DNA of 64,000 bases from Calothrix sp. NIES-2098 (GTDB lineage: Bacteria > Cyanobacteriota > Cyanobacteriia > Cyanobacteriales > Nostocaceae): assembly GCA_002368175.1 (NCBI GenBank), contig AP018172.1, positions 2,602,001 through 2,666,000 on the forward strand. The letters are read 5' to 3'. The translations under genes and the position numbers were made by a program. Shown here in pieces: positions 8,634 through 18,064 of the stretch (positions are counted from its first letter, which is position 1; each line of letters begins with the position of its first letter). A model generated the notes under the pieces. It searched no databases. It had not been told where the DNA came from and was given only the letters and a program-made list of their open reading frames with translations.

Positions 8634-9137
8634 CTACAACTCATCCTTACCTGTTAATTCCTGTTCCATAGCATCCGCACCATATCCCACAGCCAACAGA
8701 GTATTTTTAATAGTTTCAGGATCGCTATTAACTGTGATTTTGGCTGTAAATATAGCCATATAAGTCTGGTCTTTTGTAAACAATTGCCAAGCAGCTATTT
8801 TATTCAGACCGCTATTTTGTAATAATTTATTGGCAATCTCTGCTGAAAATGGCCCCTTGGATATATACCCTGGAGAAGAGATATAGCGAATTTCTAAATT
8901 ACCAATTTTCTCAGTTTTCGATTCAATAAATACTACTTGGCTTCTTTTGTTTTCTGTCTCTACTAATAATTTAAAATCACCATCAGCAATTATTTCATAT
9001 TTAGCACCTATTTTATCGAGTGCGTCTTTGATGCGCGGATCGGCTGCTGGTTTAGTATTCGTTTGAGCAGATACGATTTGCATGGATATTGCAACGCTAG
9101 CGACAGCAAAAGTAATTAATTTAATAATGCGTTTCAT
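8634..9137 (-). CDS. Secreted hypothetical protein (possibly YbjN-like fold)
   Basis: 167 residues from ATG 9135-9137. The start is chosen because the protein then opens with a clean signal peptide (MKRIIKLITFAVASVAISMQ, cleavage likely after VSA). A GTG at 9168-9170 would overlap the upstream gene stop as GTGA but would put a polar 11-residue extension before the leader. The mature part has a strand-rich stretch (YEIIADGDFKLLVETENKR, then a VVFIESK strand and a LEIRYISSPGYI strand) followed by helices, vaguely reminiscent of YbjN or type III chaperone folds. It follows the TPR-CHAT gene in the same direction with a 29-bp gap, so co-transcription is likely. Confidence 0.6.
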   Translation of the reverse strand: MKRIIKLITFAVASVAISMQIVSAQTNTKPAADPRIKDALDKIGAKYEIIADGDFKLLVETENKRSQVVFIESKTEKIGNLEIRYISSPGYISKGPFSAEIANKLLQNSGLNKIAAWQLFTKDQTYMAIFTAKITVNSDPETIKNTLLAVGYGADAMEQELTGKDEL

Positions 9138-9166
9138 GTGATTTTTTCTGTAATATTTTTTAGAGT

Positions 9167-12151
9167 TCACTCTGCTTCACCGATGAGAGTAAATGCAGCC
9201 CAGTCAACAGGATTGCTATACTGTTGTCTTGTAGTTAGCATTGCTTGTCGTAGCGCTGCTGCTTTATCAGAATTATGTTGAAGTTGGCGATAAAACTCAG
9301 TCATCAACAATGCGGTGGAATTGTCGGGTACAGACCAAAGGGAAACAATCACACTCTTAGCTCCGGCGGTAATCAGAGAGCGTGATAAGCCAATCACACC
9401 ATCGCCTGTAATATTACCACCTCCAGTATTACAAGCACTGAGTACAACTAGTTCGGCTTTGAGTTTCATGTCCAGAATTTCGCTAGATGTTAGCAAACCG
9501 TCATTTTTACCTCCAGGCGCAAGCGCGATCGCACCCGGTACGCCCAAACCTTTAAAATCATCTAGTAAGCCGTGGGTAGCAAAGTGAATAATGTTAGCTT
9601 GCTTCATCTTTTCTACCATCGCTGTCTCAGTGGCTTTGTTACCGATAATTGCTGGTGTTTTCAATAACTCTGCAATTTTAATTGCTTCTTCTTCCGCACC
9701 CGGTAAAGGTGGTAATTGTTCGTTGCCAATCGGTAGCTTGGGCATGGTAGGATTACCAACTACCAACACATCTTTGAAAGACTGGTTAGAGTTTTGTCTG
9801 TGTTTGCGGGTGAGATCCAAAACTTGAATTGCTGGTGCAGTCAAGATAGTATGTTTTTCGATTAAATATTTCCCTTGGTCGTCTTGTAATGCGGGGAAAG
9901 GTACGAGAAACAACGATTCTTGGGGGATAAAAACAATATGAGCTTTAGGATCTGTAGGAAGATATTGAGCGATTGGTTGAATTAGAATGTCATATAGTTT
10001 ATTTAATTGTGACTTTTGCTGACCTTGATTTTGTTTATCAACAGATGTAGATTCACTAGAAACACCTCTACCTCTTGCACCGATTCCTCTGCGGCTATTA
10101 AGCACAAGGTTTTGTAGAGGAGATTTCAGAGAATTGTACAGGTTAACTTGCGCAAAAGAAATTTCGCCTGTAGGTTTGACTACCCAAATGTAAAGGAATT
10201 TGTCCTCTAAAGTTGAGTATTGTACAAGCGTGGCATTTTCTTGTTTGGCAATATTTTGAATTTCTGGAAGTTTTAAAGGTTTGATATTTAATTGAGCATT
10301 TGGCTTCTCTAATTGCTTGGAAGCTAATAACTCAACAAAAGCTCTGGCTCTAGCGCGATCTGCTACTTCTAGTGCAGAATTAATCTTATTCTGATTAACT
10401 AAACTTTGTTGGAGCGAACGATAGGTAATTGTCTGGTTTTCAAACAGTGAGATTTTCTGCGCATCAGTTAATCCCGGTCGTAAAGATTCCCAAATTTCTA
10501 CAGCCGCAAACAGAGTTTTTTCTGCTTCCGGATATTGACTTTGATAATTGTAAATTAATCCAATATTGTTGAGAGTTTTTGCTTCTCCTACCTTGTCGCC
10601 AATTTTTCTGACAATGGCTAAAGCTTGTTGAAAGTAGTCTAAAGCTTTAGCATATTGCTCTAAGTTGCGGTAAACTTCGCCAATATTATTGACATTTCCT
10701 GCTTCCGCAGCTTTATCGCCAATTTGTTGATTAATCGCTAAAGATTGCTGAAAATACTCCAAAGCGCGATCGTACTTTTCTAAATTGCGGTAAAGTTCTC
10801 CAATATTGTTGAGAGTCTGTCCTTCTCCTTCTTTATCGCCAATTTGTTTGCGTAGTGCTAAAGCTGGCTGAAGGTATTCTAAGGCTTTGTCATACTCTTT
10901 TAATTCGCGATAAGTTTCGCCAATATTATTGCGAGTTGTTGCTTCTCCGGCTTTATCGCCAATTTGCTGTTGAATTACTAAAGCTTGTTGATACTGTTGC
11001 AGTGCTTGGGGATACTGTCCTAAGTTCCGGTAAATTTCCCCAATATTGCCAATATTTGTACCTTCTCCGGCTTTGTCACCAATTTGTTTGCGAATCGCTA
11101 AAGCTTGCTGAAGGAATTCTAATGATTGTGCATACTGTCCTAAGTCGCGATAGACAGCTCCAATATTATTAAGAATTACTCCCTGTCCAGCTTGATTACC
11201 AATTTGTTTATCGATAGCTAAAGATTGCTGATAATAATCTAATGCTTTGGTGTACTCTGCCAAATTATTATAAATTAACCCTATATTATTGAGAGTTGTT
11301 GATTGCAGTGCAATATCACCAGTTTGTTTACTAATAGCTAAAGCTTGTTGATAAAATTCTAAGGCTTTGGGATACTGTGCCAAGTTTTGATAGACTAAGC
11401 CGATGTTGTTAAGATTGATTCCTTGTTCGGCTTTATAACCAAGTTCTTTGTCAATGGCGTAGGCTTGCTGAAAAAATTGCAATGCTTTGGTGTAGTCTCC
11501 TAAGCTTTGGTAAACCGAACCTATATCGTTGAAAACGTTTGCTTGCCTGGGTTGATCGCCTATTTCTTGATTAATGGCTAAAGCTTGCTGAAATAACTCC
11601 AATGCTTGAGCATACTTTCCCCACCTATCGTAGATTGAGCCGATATTGCTGAGGATTGATGCTAGCTGTGGTTTTTTGCCAACTTCTTTAGTAATGGCTA
11701 AGGCTTGCTGAAAATACTCTAATGCCTTGTCATATTGCCCTAAATAACGATAAACCAAGCCAATATTATTAATCATTGCGCCTTCACCAGCGCGATCGCC
11801 TGTTTGTTTGATAATAACTAAAGCTTGTTCCAAAATTTCAATAGCTTTGGGATATTGTCCTAATTTGCGGTAAACAGCGCTCATCTCATTCAAAATTACC
11901 GCTTCACCTTGACGATATTTAATTTCTCTGAGAATGACTAAAGCTTGCTCGTAAAATTTTAAAGCTTCAGGATACTCTGCGCCATCGAATTTTTGCCGAC
12001 CTAAATTATAAATTCGTTCAGCCTCATCTGTGCGATCTTGCGGCGTTTGCGCTTGTGCTGTTAGAGAAGAGGGTATGGTGGGTAAGGGAGATAAGCACAG
12101 CAGGGGAAGTATGACAGCTACCAATGAGAAATATTTTAGGCGATCGCCCAT
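9167..12151 (-). CDS. Secreted TPR-repeat CHAT-domain (caspase-like) protein
   Basis: 994 residues. An N-terminal signal-like segment (VAVILPLLCLSPLPTIPSSL) is followed by about 13 tandem 40-residue tetratricopeptide repeats (units of the type ALEYFQQALAI...GDKAGEG...NNIG) at roughly 35-570. A CHAT domain occupies about 680-994. The caspase-type dyad is visible: His in IIHFATHGLLDD (about residue 858) and Cys in ELVVLSACNTGGG (about 905), then GLSRSLITAGAKSVIVSLW. CHAT proteins are predicted cysteine peptidases or derived scaffolds; in cyanobacteria TPR-CHAT genes commonly sit with filamentous-haemagglutinin/TPS genes, as here (divergent, 636 bp apart). The repeats are very similar at DNA level, implying recent expansion. 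Confidence 0.9.
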   Translation of the reverse strand: MGDRLKYFSLVAVILPLLCLSPLPTIPSSLTAQAQTPQDRTDEAERIYNLGRQKFDGAEYPEALKFYEQALVILREIKYRQGEAVILNEMSAVYRKLGQYPKAIEILEQALVIIKQTGDRAGEGAMINNIGLVYRYLGQYDKALEYFQQALAITKEVGKKPQLASILSNIGSIYDRWGKYAQALELFQQALAINQEIGDQPRQANVFNDIGSVYQSLGDYTKALQFFQQAYAIDKELGYKAEQGINLNNIGLVYQNLAQYPKALEFYQQALAISKQTGDIALQSTTLNNIGLIYNNLAEYTKALDYYQQSLAIDKQIGNQAGQGVILNNIGAVYRDLGQYAQSLEFLQQALAIRKQIGDKAGEGTNIGNIGEIYRNLGQYPQALQQYQQALVIQQQIGDKAGEATTRNNIGETYRELKEYDKALEYLQPALALRKQIGDKEGEGQTLNNIGELYRNLEKYDRALEYFQQSLAINQQIGDKAAEAGNVNNIGEVYRNLEQYAKALDYFQQALAIVRKIGDKVGEAKTLNNIGLIYNYQSQYPEAEKTLFAAVEIWESLRPGLTDAQKISLFENQTITYRSLQQSLVNQNKINSALEVADRARARAFVELLASKQLEKPNAQLNIKPLKLPEIQNIAKQENATLVQYSTLEDKFLYIWVVKPTGEISFAQVNLYNSLKSPLQNLVLNSRRGIGARGRGVSSESTSVDKQNQGQQKSQLNKLYDILIQPIAQYLPTDPKAHIVFIPQESLFLVPFPALQDDQGKYLIEKHTILTAPAIQVLDLTRKHRQNSNQSFKDVLVVGNPTMPKLPIGNEQLPPLPGAEEEAIKIAELLKTPAIIGNKATETAMVEKMKQANIIHFATHGLLDDFKGLGVPGAIALAPGGKNDGLLTSSEILDMKLKAELVVLSACNTGGGNITGDGVIGLSRSLITAGAKSVIVSLWSVPDNSTALLMTEFYRQLQHNSDKAAALRQAMLTTRQQYSNPVDWAAFTLIGEAE

Positions 12152-12328
12152 TACAAATCCTCCAGCAAGTGTATATTTAACTACTTGCTATTATTTATAC
12201 TCCTCAGTAACTTGAGATTTCGCAAAACGACATAAAACTTTCGCAGTCAAGACTTCATACCAATTCTCTAAAAAAGGTAATACTTACAGTTTTAGGCAAA
12301 CTGCGTCTACACTCAATCAGCATTCATT

Positions 12329-12587
12329 ACCAACGAGTACTCATCCATAGAGAACTCGATCGCATTTGTAACCAACCAGATCGAGTTGTTTATTAACGAG
12401 TACTCATCCATAGAGAACTCGATCGCATTTGTAACCAACCAGATCGGGTTGTTTATTAACGAGTACTCATCCATAGAGAACTCGATCGCATTTGTAACCA
12501 ACCAGATCGAGTTGTTTATTAACGAGTACTCATCCATAGAGAAGGCGATCTCGTTGACAACAAACGAGTTGAGGTTAATCTAAATCG
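12329..12587. repeat. Tandem array of 63-bp units (each three 21-bp heptad-like subunits)
   Basis: Four direct copies begin at 12332, 12395, 12458 and 12521, exactly 63 bp apart. The first three are nearly identical and the fourth diverges after about 12543. The unit starts AACGAGTACTCATCCATAGA and can be divided into three 21-nt subunits, each beginning AAC. Because 63 is a multiple of 3, long frames stay open on both strands. On the + strand the heptads read NEYSSIE, NSIAFVT, NQIELFI. There is no ATG start or Shine-Dalgarno, so coding is doubtful. The array lies in the 636-bp gap between the divergent CHAT and TPS genes. A related 21-bp array, sharing TTAACGAGTA, is at 57406-57831. Confidence 0.9.
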
Positions 12588-12738
12588 TTGGGACAGCATC
12601 GATAAATCCCCATTTTTTAAACCCAAATCTGGACAACGCAACCTTGCAATTGTTATCCCAATCAAGGTGTATTACTCGAAAGGGTATGCAGATTGTTACA
12701 TAAAATTTAACAATTTAACTAAGTTATTGTTTGTAATT

Positions 12739-12786
12739 TTACGGGAACTCTAACTTCAACGAGTTCAATAAATCAAGGTATTGGTG
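12739..12786 (+). promoter_or_regulatory. Leader hairpin and ribosome-binding region of the first TPS gene
   Basis: GAACTC (12745-12750) and GAGTTC (12761-12766) form an inverted repeat with a 10-nt loop. It is followed by AAGG at 12775-12778, 8 nt before the ATG at 12787. The same block is kept upstream of all four paralogues. It could be a translational or attenuation element. The AAGG spacing is the reason for choosing the ATG rather than the preceding TTG or GTG codons. Confidence 0.5.
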
Positions 12787-15276
12787 ATGAGAATTTCTCA
12801 CAAACAATCAAACCTCTGGTTTCAATTGTTGTTAGCAGCATTGACTACTGGATTTTTTACTTCAGGCATATCATCACCAGCCTTAGCTCAGGTGACATCG
12901 GATGAGACGACTAACACCAGTGTCAGCATTAATGGAAATGATTTTACCATTCTCAATGGTATTGATAAAGGAAATAATTTATTTCATAGCTTCAGTAATT
13001 TTTCAGTACCCACAGGTAGTTCGGCAACCTTTGATTTAACCAACACGCCCAATATTACAACCATATTTAGTCGCGTGACAGGCAGTAATGTTTCTAATAT
13101 TGATGGGTTGATTCGTACTCTTAATAGCAATAACCCCGTAAGTTTATTTTTGATGAATCCCAATGGTATTGTATTCGGGGCAAATGCCAGCCTGAATATT
13201 GGCGGTTCGTTCGTCGGGACGACGGCGAGTAGTATTAAGTTTGCTGATGGGACAGAATTTAGTGCTGTAAATCCTGCCGCTAAACCTTTATTAACAATGA
13301 GTGTACCAATTGGATTGCAAATGGGTAATCATCTCTCACCGATACAAGTCCAAGGTACAGGATATGCCTTAGATCGGACTAGCTCATTTTCTCCTGTAAT
13401 TCGCAATCCTAGCTCCACAAAATTACAAGTACAGTCAGGAAAAACCTTAGCATTGGTAGGTGGAAATATCACTTTGAATGGTGCTACTCTGAGTGCGGAA
13501 AGGGGTCAAATAGAATTAGGTAGTTTGGGAGGTGCAGGATTAGTTAGTTTAGTACCGACTACTCAGGGTTATCAATTGGAGTATGAGCAGGGGCAAAGTT
13601 TTGGTGATATTCAACTGGCGCAAAAGTCACTATTAGATGTTAGTGGTTTTAACTCTGGTGCAGTTCAACTCCAGGGAAGAAATATAGATTTTACTGATGG
13701 TTCGTTGATTTTATCCCAGAATTACGGCAATCTTCCTAGTGGAAATATTAATTTGCAGGCTTCAGAAGCGATCGCACTTATTGATAGCACGCCCGATGCT
13801 AAAATTCGCAGTGGGATTCGTGTGGATGCCTTGGGAACCGGATCTAGTGCCAATATTAATATCGTCACTCCCCAGTTGACACTCCAAGAAGGTTCAGGAA
13901 TAAATACTGTAACTTATGGAACTGCTAACGGTGGTAACATCCAGATTCAAGCAGCAAATATAGAGTTATCCGGTTTTTCACCCCTCAATCCCACTGGCGT
14001 AACAACCATTACCACTAGCACCTATGGAAAAGGCGCGGCTGGAGATATCTTGGTTAATGGAAATAATTTACTAATCTCTGGAGGAGCTTCATTATCATCG
14101 GCGACATTTGGTAGTGGCTCCAGTGGTAAGTTGAGCATTCACAATCAAAATACCACCGTTATGGGTGAAAATCCTTCTGGGCTGTATAGCAATATTAGTA
14201 TAACTACCTTTGCCAATGGAAATGCCAAAGATTTGCGATTAGATACTGGAACTTTGCAAATATTAAATGGCGGAACAATTGGTTCATCTGCTTTCTTTGT
14301 CGGTAATGGCGGTAATGTCCAAATCAATGCTAGTGATGCGATCGCTATTAGTGGTAGCAGTAGCAATAATAACAGTAATATCAATTCTTCTGCTGTGCGT
14401 CTAAGTCCGCAATTACGTCAATTGTTTGGTTTGCCAGATATCCTCACTGCAAATGCAGGTAGTGTCACTATTACTACACCCAAACTCACACTCACAGATA
14501 GTGGAACAGTAACAGTTACTAGTCAAGGTACTGGGAACGCAGGAAATCTGCAAATTACCGCCGATCAAATCCAATTGAAAAATCAAGCTTTAATTCAGGC
14601 GCAAACAGAATCAGGTAATGGTGGTGATATCACCTTGCAAGTAGGAGATGTGGTACTGATGCGCGATCGCAGTAAAATTACAACCACCGCAGGCAGTACG
14701 GGTAATGGTGGTAATATCAACATTAATGCACCCATAATTGTCGGCTTAGAAAACAGCGATATCACTGCTAATGCTGTTCGAGGTAAAGGCGGTAATATTA
14801 ATATCATCACTCAGGGAATTATTGGTTTAGAATACCGTTCGCAACTGACCCCAGAAAATGATATCACCGCCAGTTCAGAGTTTGGAGTGAATGGTACAGT
14901 AGACATTAACAACATTGGTGTCGATCCCAATTCTGGTTTAGTTGAATTACCGGGAGATTTTACCGATCCTTCTCAAAAAATTGCTACAGGTTGTGCTACT
15001 GATACTGGCAGTAGTTTTGTGGCCACAGGAAGAGGTGGTGTACCGCAAAATCCCAATCAGGAAGTCAGGAGCGATCGCCCTTGGTCTGACACCCGCGACA
15101 TCTCTGCATTCCATCAAACACCAGCTTTACAAGCTCAAACACCTACAACACCGCAAGTTGTGGTACAGGCTACTTCTTGGCATCGCAACGCCTTTGGCAA
15201 AATTGAGCTTGTTGCCAATCAATCACCGACTCAGGTGCAACCTTCATTAACCTGTGCTGCTGTTCCTCAAATTTAA
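12787..15276 (+). CDS. Filamentous haemagglutinin-type TPS exoprotein, copy 1
   Basis: 829 residues from ATG 12787. The Sec signal peptide ends near SSPALAQ. A TPS secretion domain (haemagglutination-activity type) covers about residues 30-170, with the diagnostic NNPVSLFLMNPNGIVFG and later FADGTEF. The rest is a long right-handed beta-helix-like region rich in short Gly/Asn/Ser repeats (GNGGNINI and similar), ending in a conserved tail with GRGGVPQNP, RSDRPWSDTRDISAFH and a terminal LTCAAVPQI. Such proteins cross the outer membrane through a TpsB pore and act in adhesion or surface structure; no tpsB is in this window. It is the first of four tandem paralogues and belongs with copy 3 as subtype A (shared IVGLENSDI and IIGLEYR). 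Confidence 0.9.
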   Translation: MRISHKQSNLWFQLLLAALTTGFFTSGISSPALAQVTSDETTNTSVSINGNDFTILNGIDKGNNLFHSFSNFSVPTGSSATFDLTNTPNITTIFSRVTGSNVSNIDGLIRTLNSNNPVSLFLMNPNGIVFGANASLNIGGSFVGTTASSIKFADGTEFSAVNPAAKPLLTMSVPIGLQMGNHLSPIQVQGTGYALDRTSSFSPVIRNPSSTKLQVQSGKTLALVGGNITLNGATLSAERGQIELGSLGGAGLVSLVPTTQGYQLEYEQGQSFGDIQLAQKSLLDVSGFNSGAVQLQGRNIDFTDGSLILSQNYGNLPSGNINLQASEAIALIDSTPDAKIRSGIRVDALGTGSSANINIVTPQLTLQEGSGINTVTYGTANGGNIQIQAANIELSGFSPLNPTGVTTITTSTYGKGAAGDILVNGNNLLISGGASLSSATFGSGSSGKLSIHNQNTTVMGENPSGLYSNISITTFANGNAKDLRLDTGTLQILNGGTIGSSAFFVGNGGNVQINASDAIAISGSSSNNNSNINSSAVRLSPQLRQLFGLPDILTANAGSVTITTPKLTLTDSGTVTVTSQGTGNAGNLQITADQIQLKNQALIQAQTESGNGGDITLQVGDVVLMRDRSKITTTAGSTGNGGNININAPIIVGLENSDITANAVRGKGGNINIITQGIIGLEYRSQLTPENDITASSEFGVNGTVDINNIGVDPNSGLVELPGDFTDPSQKIATGCATDTGSSFVATGRGGVPQNPNQEVRSDRPWSDTRDISAFHQTPALQAQTPTTPQVVVQATSWHRNAFGKIELVANQSPTQVQPSLTCAAVPQI

Positions 15277-15344
15277 TAATGTGATTTTTCATACCTTTGC
15301 GGGAACTCTAACTTTAACGAGTTCGATAAATTAAGGTATTGGTG
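15277..15344 (+). promoter_or_regulatory. Conserved spacer with leader hairpin between TPS copies 1 and 2
   Basis: 68 bp from stop to ATG. It contains GAACTC (15303-15308) and GAGTTC (15319-15324), then AAGG before the ATG. It is nearly identical to the other two spacers, which all have the same length. Confidence 0.5.
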
Positions 15345-17996
15345 ATGAGAATTACTGACAAACAATCAAACCTCTGGTTTCAATTGTTGTTAACAGCATG
15401 GATCGCTGGATTTTTCACTTCCGGCATATCATCACCAACCTTAGCTCAGGTGACATCCGATGGCAGTACTAACACCAGTGTCAACGCCATTGGTAATGAT
15501 TTCTCTATTCTCAATGGCATCAATAAAGGAAATAATTTATTTCATAGCTTCAGTAATTTCTCTGTGCCGACAGGTGGCAGCGCTACCTTTGATTTAACCA
15601 ATACGCCAAATATTACAACTATATTTAGTCGGGTGACAGGCGGTAATGTTTCTAATATTGATGGGTTGATTCGCACGCTCAATAGTAATAACCCAGTCAG
15701 TTTATTTTTGATGAATCCCAATGGTATTGTATTCGGGGCAAATGCCAGCCTGAATATTAGCGGTTCATTTGTGGGAACAACCGCAAATAGCATTAAGTTT
15801 GCCGATGGGACAGAATTTAGTGCAACTAACTCTGCTGCACCGCCATTATTGACTATGAATGTACCCGTGGGATTGCAAATCGGAAGTAATGCGGGAGCAA
15901 TTCAAGTTCAAGGGACAGGTTTGCAAGTTAAAACTGGGCAAACACTAGCGTTAGTTGGTAGTAAAATCGACATCACAGGGGCAACGCTGAAAGCACCAGA
16001 TGGGAATGTTGAATTATGGGCTGTGCAGAATGCATCGATTAAAATGGACAATCAAGCTAGATGGCAACTAACGAGTCCTGCTGACACAGCAAACTGGGGT
16101 ACAATTTCCTTACAACAAGCTTCATTGGTTGATACAAGTGGAATTAACGGTGGAGGGATTAACATCCGTGGACGCGGGTTGACCGTGCAGGATGGATCAA
16201 ATATTAGTTCTATTACCTTTGCTGGACAAGGTAAGGGAATTACTGTCAACACCACAGACTTTGTTGACCTACTGGGTGCTTCTCTCCCTGGACAGATTGG
16301 TCCTGGTATAGGAACTAATGTAGGTATCTTGTTTGGACCTCCAGCAACTGGACGAGCTGGAGATGTTACTGTTGAAACAGGACGCTTAAAGTTAGCAAAT
16401 GGAGCTTGGCTTCAGTCCTCCTCTAATGGCAACAATTCTCGATCGGGAGATGTTACTGTTCGGGCTTCAGATGTAGAGGTGGTAGGTTATAATCCATTTT
16501 TTGATATCCCCACCTCGATTACCACTAATCTCTTTAGTGGCAAGAACAATGAGAGTGGAAAAATTTTCATCGAAACAAATCGAATGCGGGTGCAAGATGG
16601 TGGAATAGTCAGTACATCTTTGATAAATTTTGACCCTCTCTCTGCTCCCACAGGCAAGGCTGGAGACATCTCAATCCGAGCAACTGAGAGCCTTGATATC
16701 TCAGGATACACACCCTCTCAACTACTATCTGGAGTGTCTACGGGAATTGGAGAAACAGAAGGAGAACCAGGAAATCTCTCAATTAATGTTGGACGTTTGC
16801 ATCTCTTTAATGGCGGGACTATCCGCAGTACTTTATCAGGAAAAGGGAAAGCGGGAAATATCACCATTCAGGCAAACGAAGTGGCAGTTAGCGATCCAGC
16901 GATCGATCTTCTCGACAAGTTCCCCGGTGGTATTACTGTTTCTATGGGTAAGAATGCAGTAGGTTCAGGTGGAAGTATCACCCTAACGGCTGATAAGCTA
17001 CAGGTATTTAATGGAGGACAGATCACCTCTTTCAGCCTAGGTCAGGGAAATGCGGGCAATATCAACTTACAAGTTAAAAACATTGATGTGGAAGGTATTT
17101 CTCAACCTTTAACTAACGGTCAAATTCTGCCCAGTGCGATCGCAGCATCTTCGACAACTAATTTTAACGCCGGGACGGTAAATATTACATCCGATATAGT
17201 AAAAGTACGCAATGGTGCGGAAGTTACTGTGAGCAATACAGGAACCGGGGATGCAGGTAATTTGAATATTACTGCTAATAAGATCTTCCTTGACAATGCC
17301 GCAAATCTACGTTCTGAGGTGAATGGCGGTGGTCAAGGTGATATCCACCTCAATGCCAATGATGTTTTGCTATTACGGCACGGTAGCAACATCATCACCA
17401 ATGCCCTTGGGACTTCCACAGGCGGCAACATTAATATCAAGGCGGGGTCGATTGTCGCTGTGCCAAAAGAAAACAGCGATATTTCGGCTAATGCTGTATT
17501 AGGAAGCGGTGGCAATATCCAAATCACGACTCAAGGTATTTTTGGATTGCAATTTCAAGACCAACTCACACCTAATAGTGACATCACTGCCAGTTCTCAG
17601 TTTGGTTTAAGTGGCACAGTTCAAGTTAATACCATCGGTGTTGACCCCAACTCAGGTTTAGTTGAACTACCAACAAATGTCACCGACCCATCCCAGAATA
17701 TAGCTACAGGTTGTTCTGCAAATACTGGTAGTACTTTTGTCGCCACAGGAAGAGGTGGCGTACCGCAAAATCCCAATCAGGAAGTCAGGAGCGATCGCCC
17801 TTGGGCTGACACCCGCGACATCTCTGCATTCCATCACACACCAGCTTTACAAGCTCAAACACCTACAACACCGCAAGTTTTGGTACAGGCTACTTCTTGG
17901 CATCGCAACGCCTTTGGCAAAATTGAGCTTGTTGCCAATCAATCACCGACTCAGGTGCAACCTTCATTAACCTGTGCGGCTGTTCCTCAAATTTAA
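15345..17996 (+). CDS. Filamentous haemagglutinin-type TPS exoprotein, copy 2
   Basis: 883 residues. It has the same signal peptide and TPS domain as copy 1 (NNPVSLFLMNPNGIVFG) and the same C-terminal tail. The central beta-helix differs: it contains NVELWAVQNASIKMD, GGGINIRGRGLTVQDGSNI, GGGQGDIHLNANDVLLLRH and FGLQFQDQLTP, which it shares with copy 4 (subtype B) and not with copies 1 and 3. Expected to be exported by Sec and then by a TpsB partner. The start ATG follows AAGG at 8 nt. Confidence 0.9.
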   Translation: MRITDKQSNLWFQLLLTAWIAGFFTSGISSPTLAQVTSDGSTNTSVNAIGNDFSILNGINKGNNLFHSFSNFSVPTGGSATFDLTNTPNITTIFSRVTGGNVSNIDGLIRTLNSNNPVSLFLMNPNGIVFGANASLNISGSFVGTTANSIKFADGTEFSATNSAAPPLLTMNVPVGLQIGSNAGAIQVQGTGLQVKTGQTLALVGSKIDITGATLKAPDGNVELWAVQNASIKMDNQARWQLTSPADTANWGTISLQQASLVDTSGINGGGINIRGRGLTVQDGSNISSITFAGQGKGITVNTTDFVDLLGASLPGQIGPGIGTNVGILFGPPATGRAGDVTVETGRLKLANGAWLQSSSNGNNSRSGDVTVRASDVEVVGYNPFFDIPTSITTNLFSGKNNESGKIFIETNRMRVQDGGIVSTSLINFDPLSAPTGKAGDISIRATESLDISGYTPSQLLSGVSTGIGETEGEPGNLSINVGRLHLFNGGTIRSTLSGKGKAGNITIQANEVAVSDPAIDLLDKFPGGITVSMGKNAVGSGGSITLTADKLQVFNGGQITSFSLGQGNAGNINLQVKNIDVEGISQPLTNGQILPSAIAASSTTNFNAGTVNITSDIVKVRNGAEVTVSNTGTGDAGNLNITANKIFLDNAANLRSEVNGGGQGDIHLNANDVLLLRHGSNIITNALGTSTGGNINIKAGSIVAVPKENSDISANAVLGSGGNIQITTQGIFGLQFQDQLTPNSDITASSQFGLSGTVQVNTIGVDPNSGLVELPTNVTDPSQNIATGCSANTGSTFVATGRGGVPQNPNQEVRSDRPWADTRDISAFHHTPALQAQTPTTPQVLVQATSWHRNAFGKIELVANQSPTQVQPSLTCAAVPQI

Positions 17997-18064
17997 TAAT
18001 GTGATTTTTCATACCTTTGCGGGAACTCTAAGTTCAACGAGTTCAATAAATCAAGGTATTGGTG
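17997..18064 (+). promoter_or_regulatory. Conserved spacer with leader hairpin between TPS copies 2 and 3
   Basis: 68 bp from stop to ATG. GAACTC (18023-18028) pairs with GAGTTC (18039-18044). Sequence and length are the same as the other spacers apart from a few substitutions that leave the stem intact. Confidence 0.5.

Noticed and set aside
12329..12587. CRISPR array
   Set aside because: The 63-bp repeats are contiguous and near identical, without unique spacers, and no cas genes are nearby.
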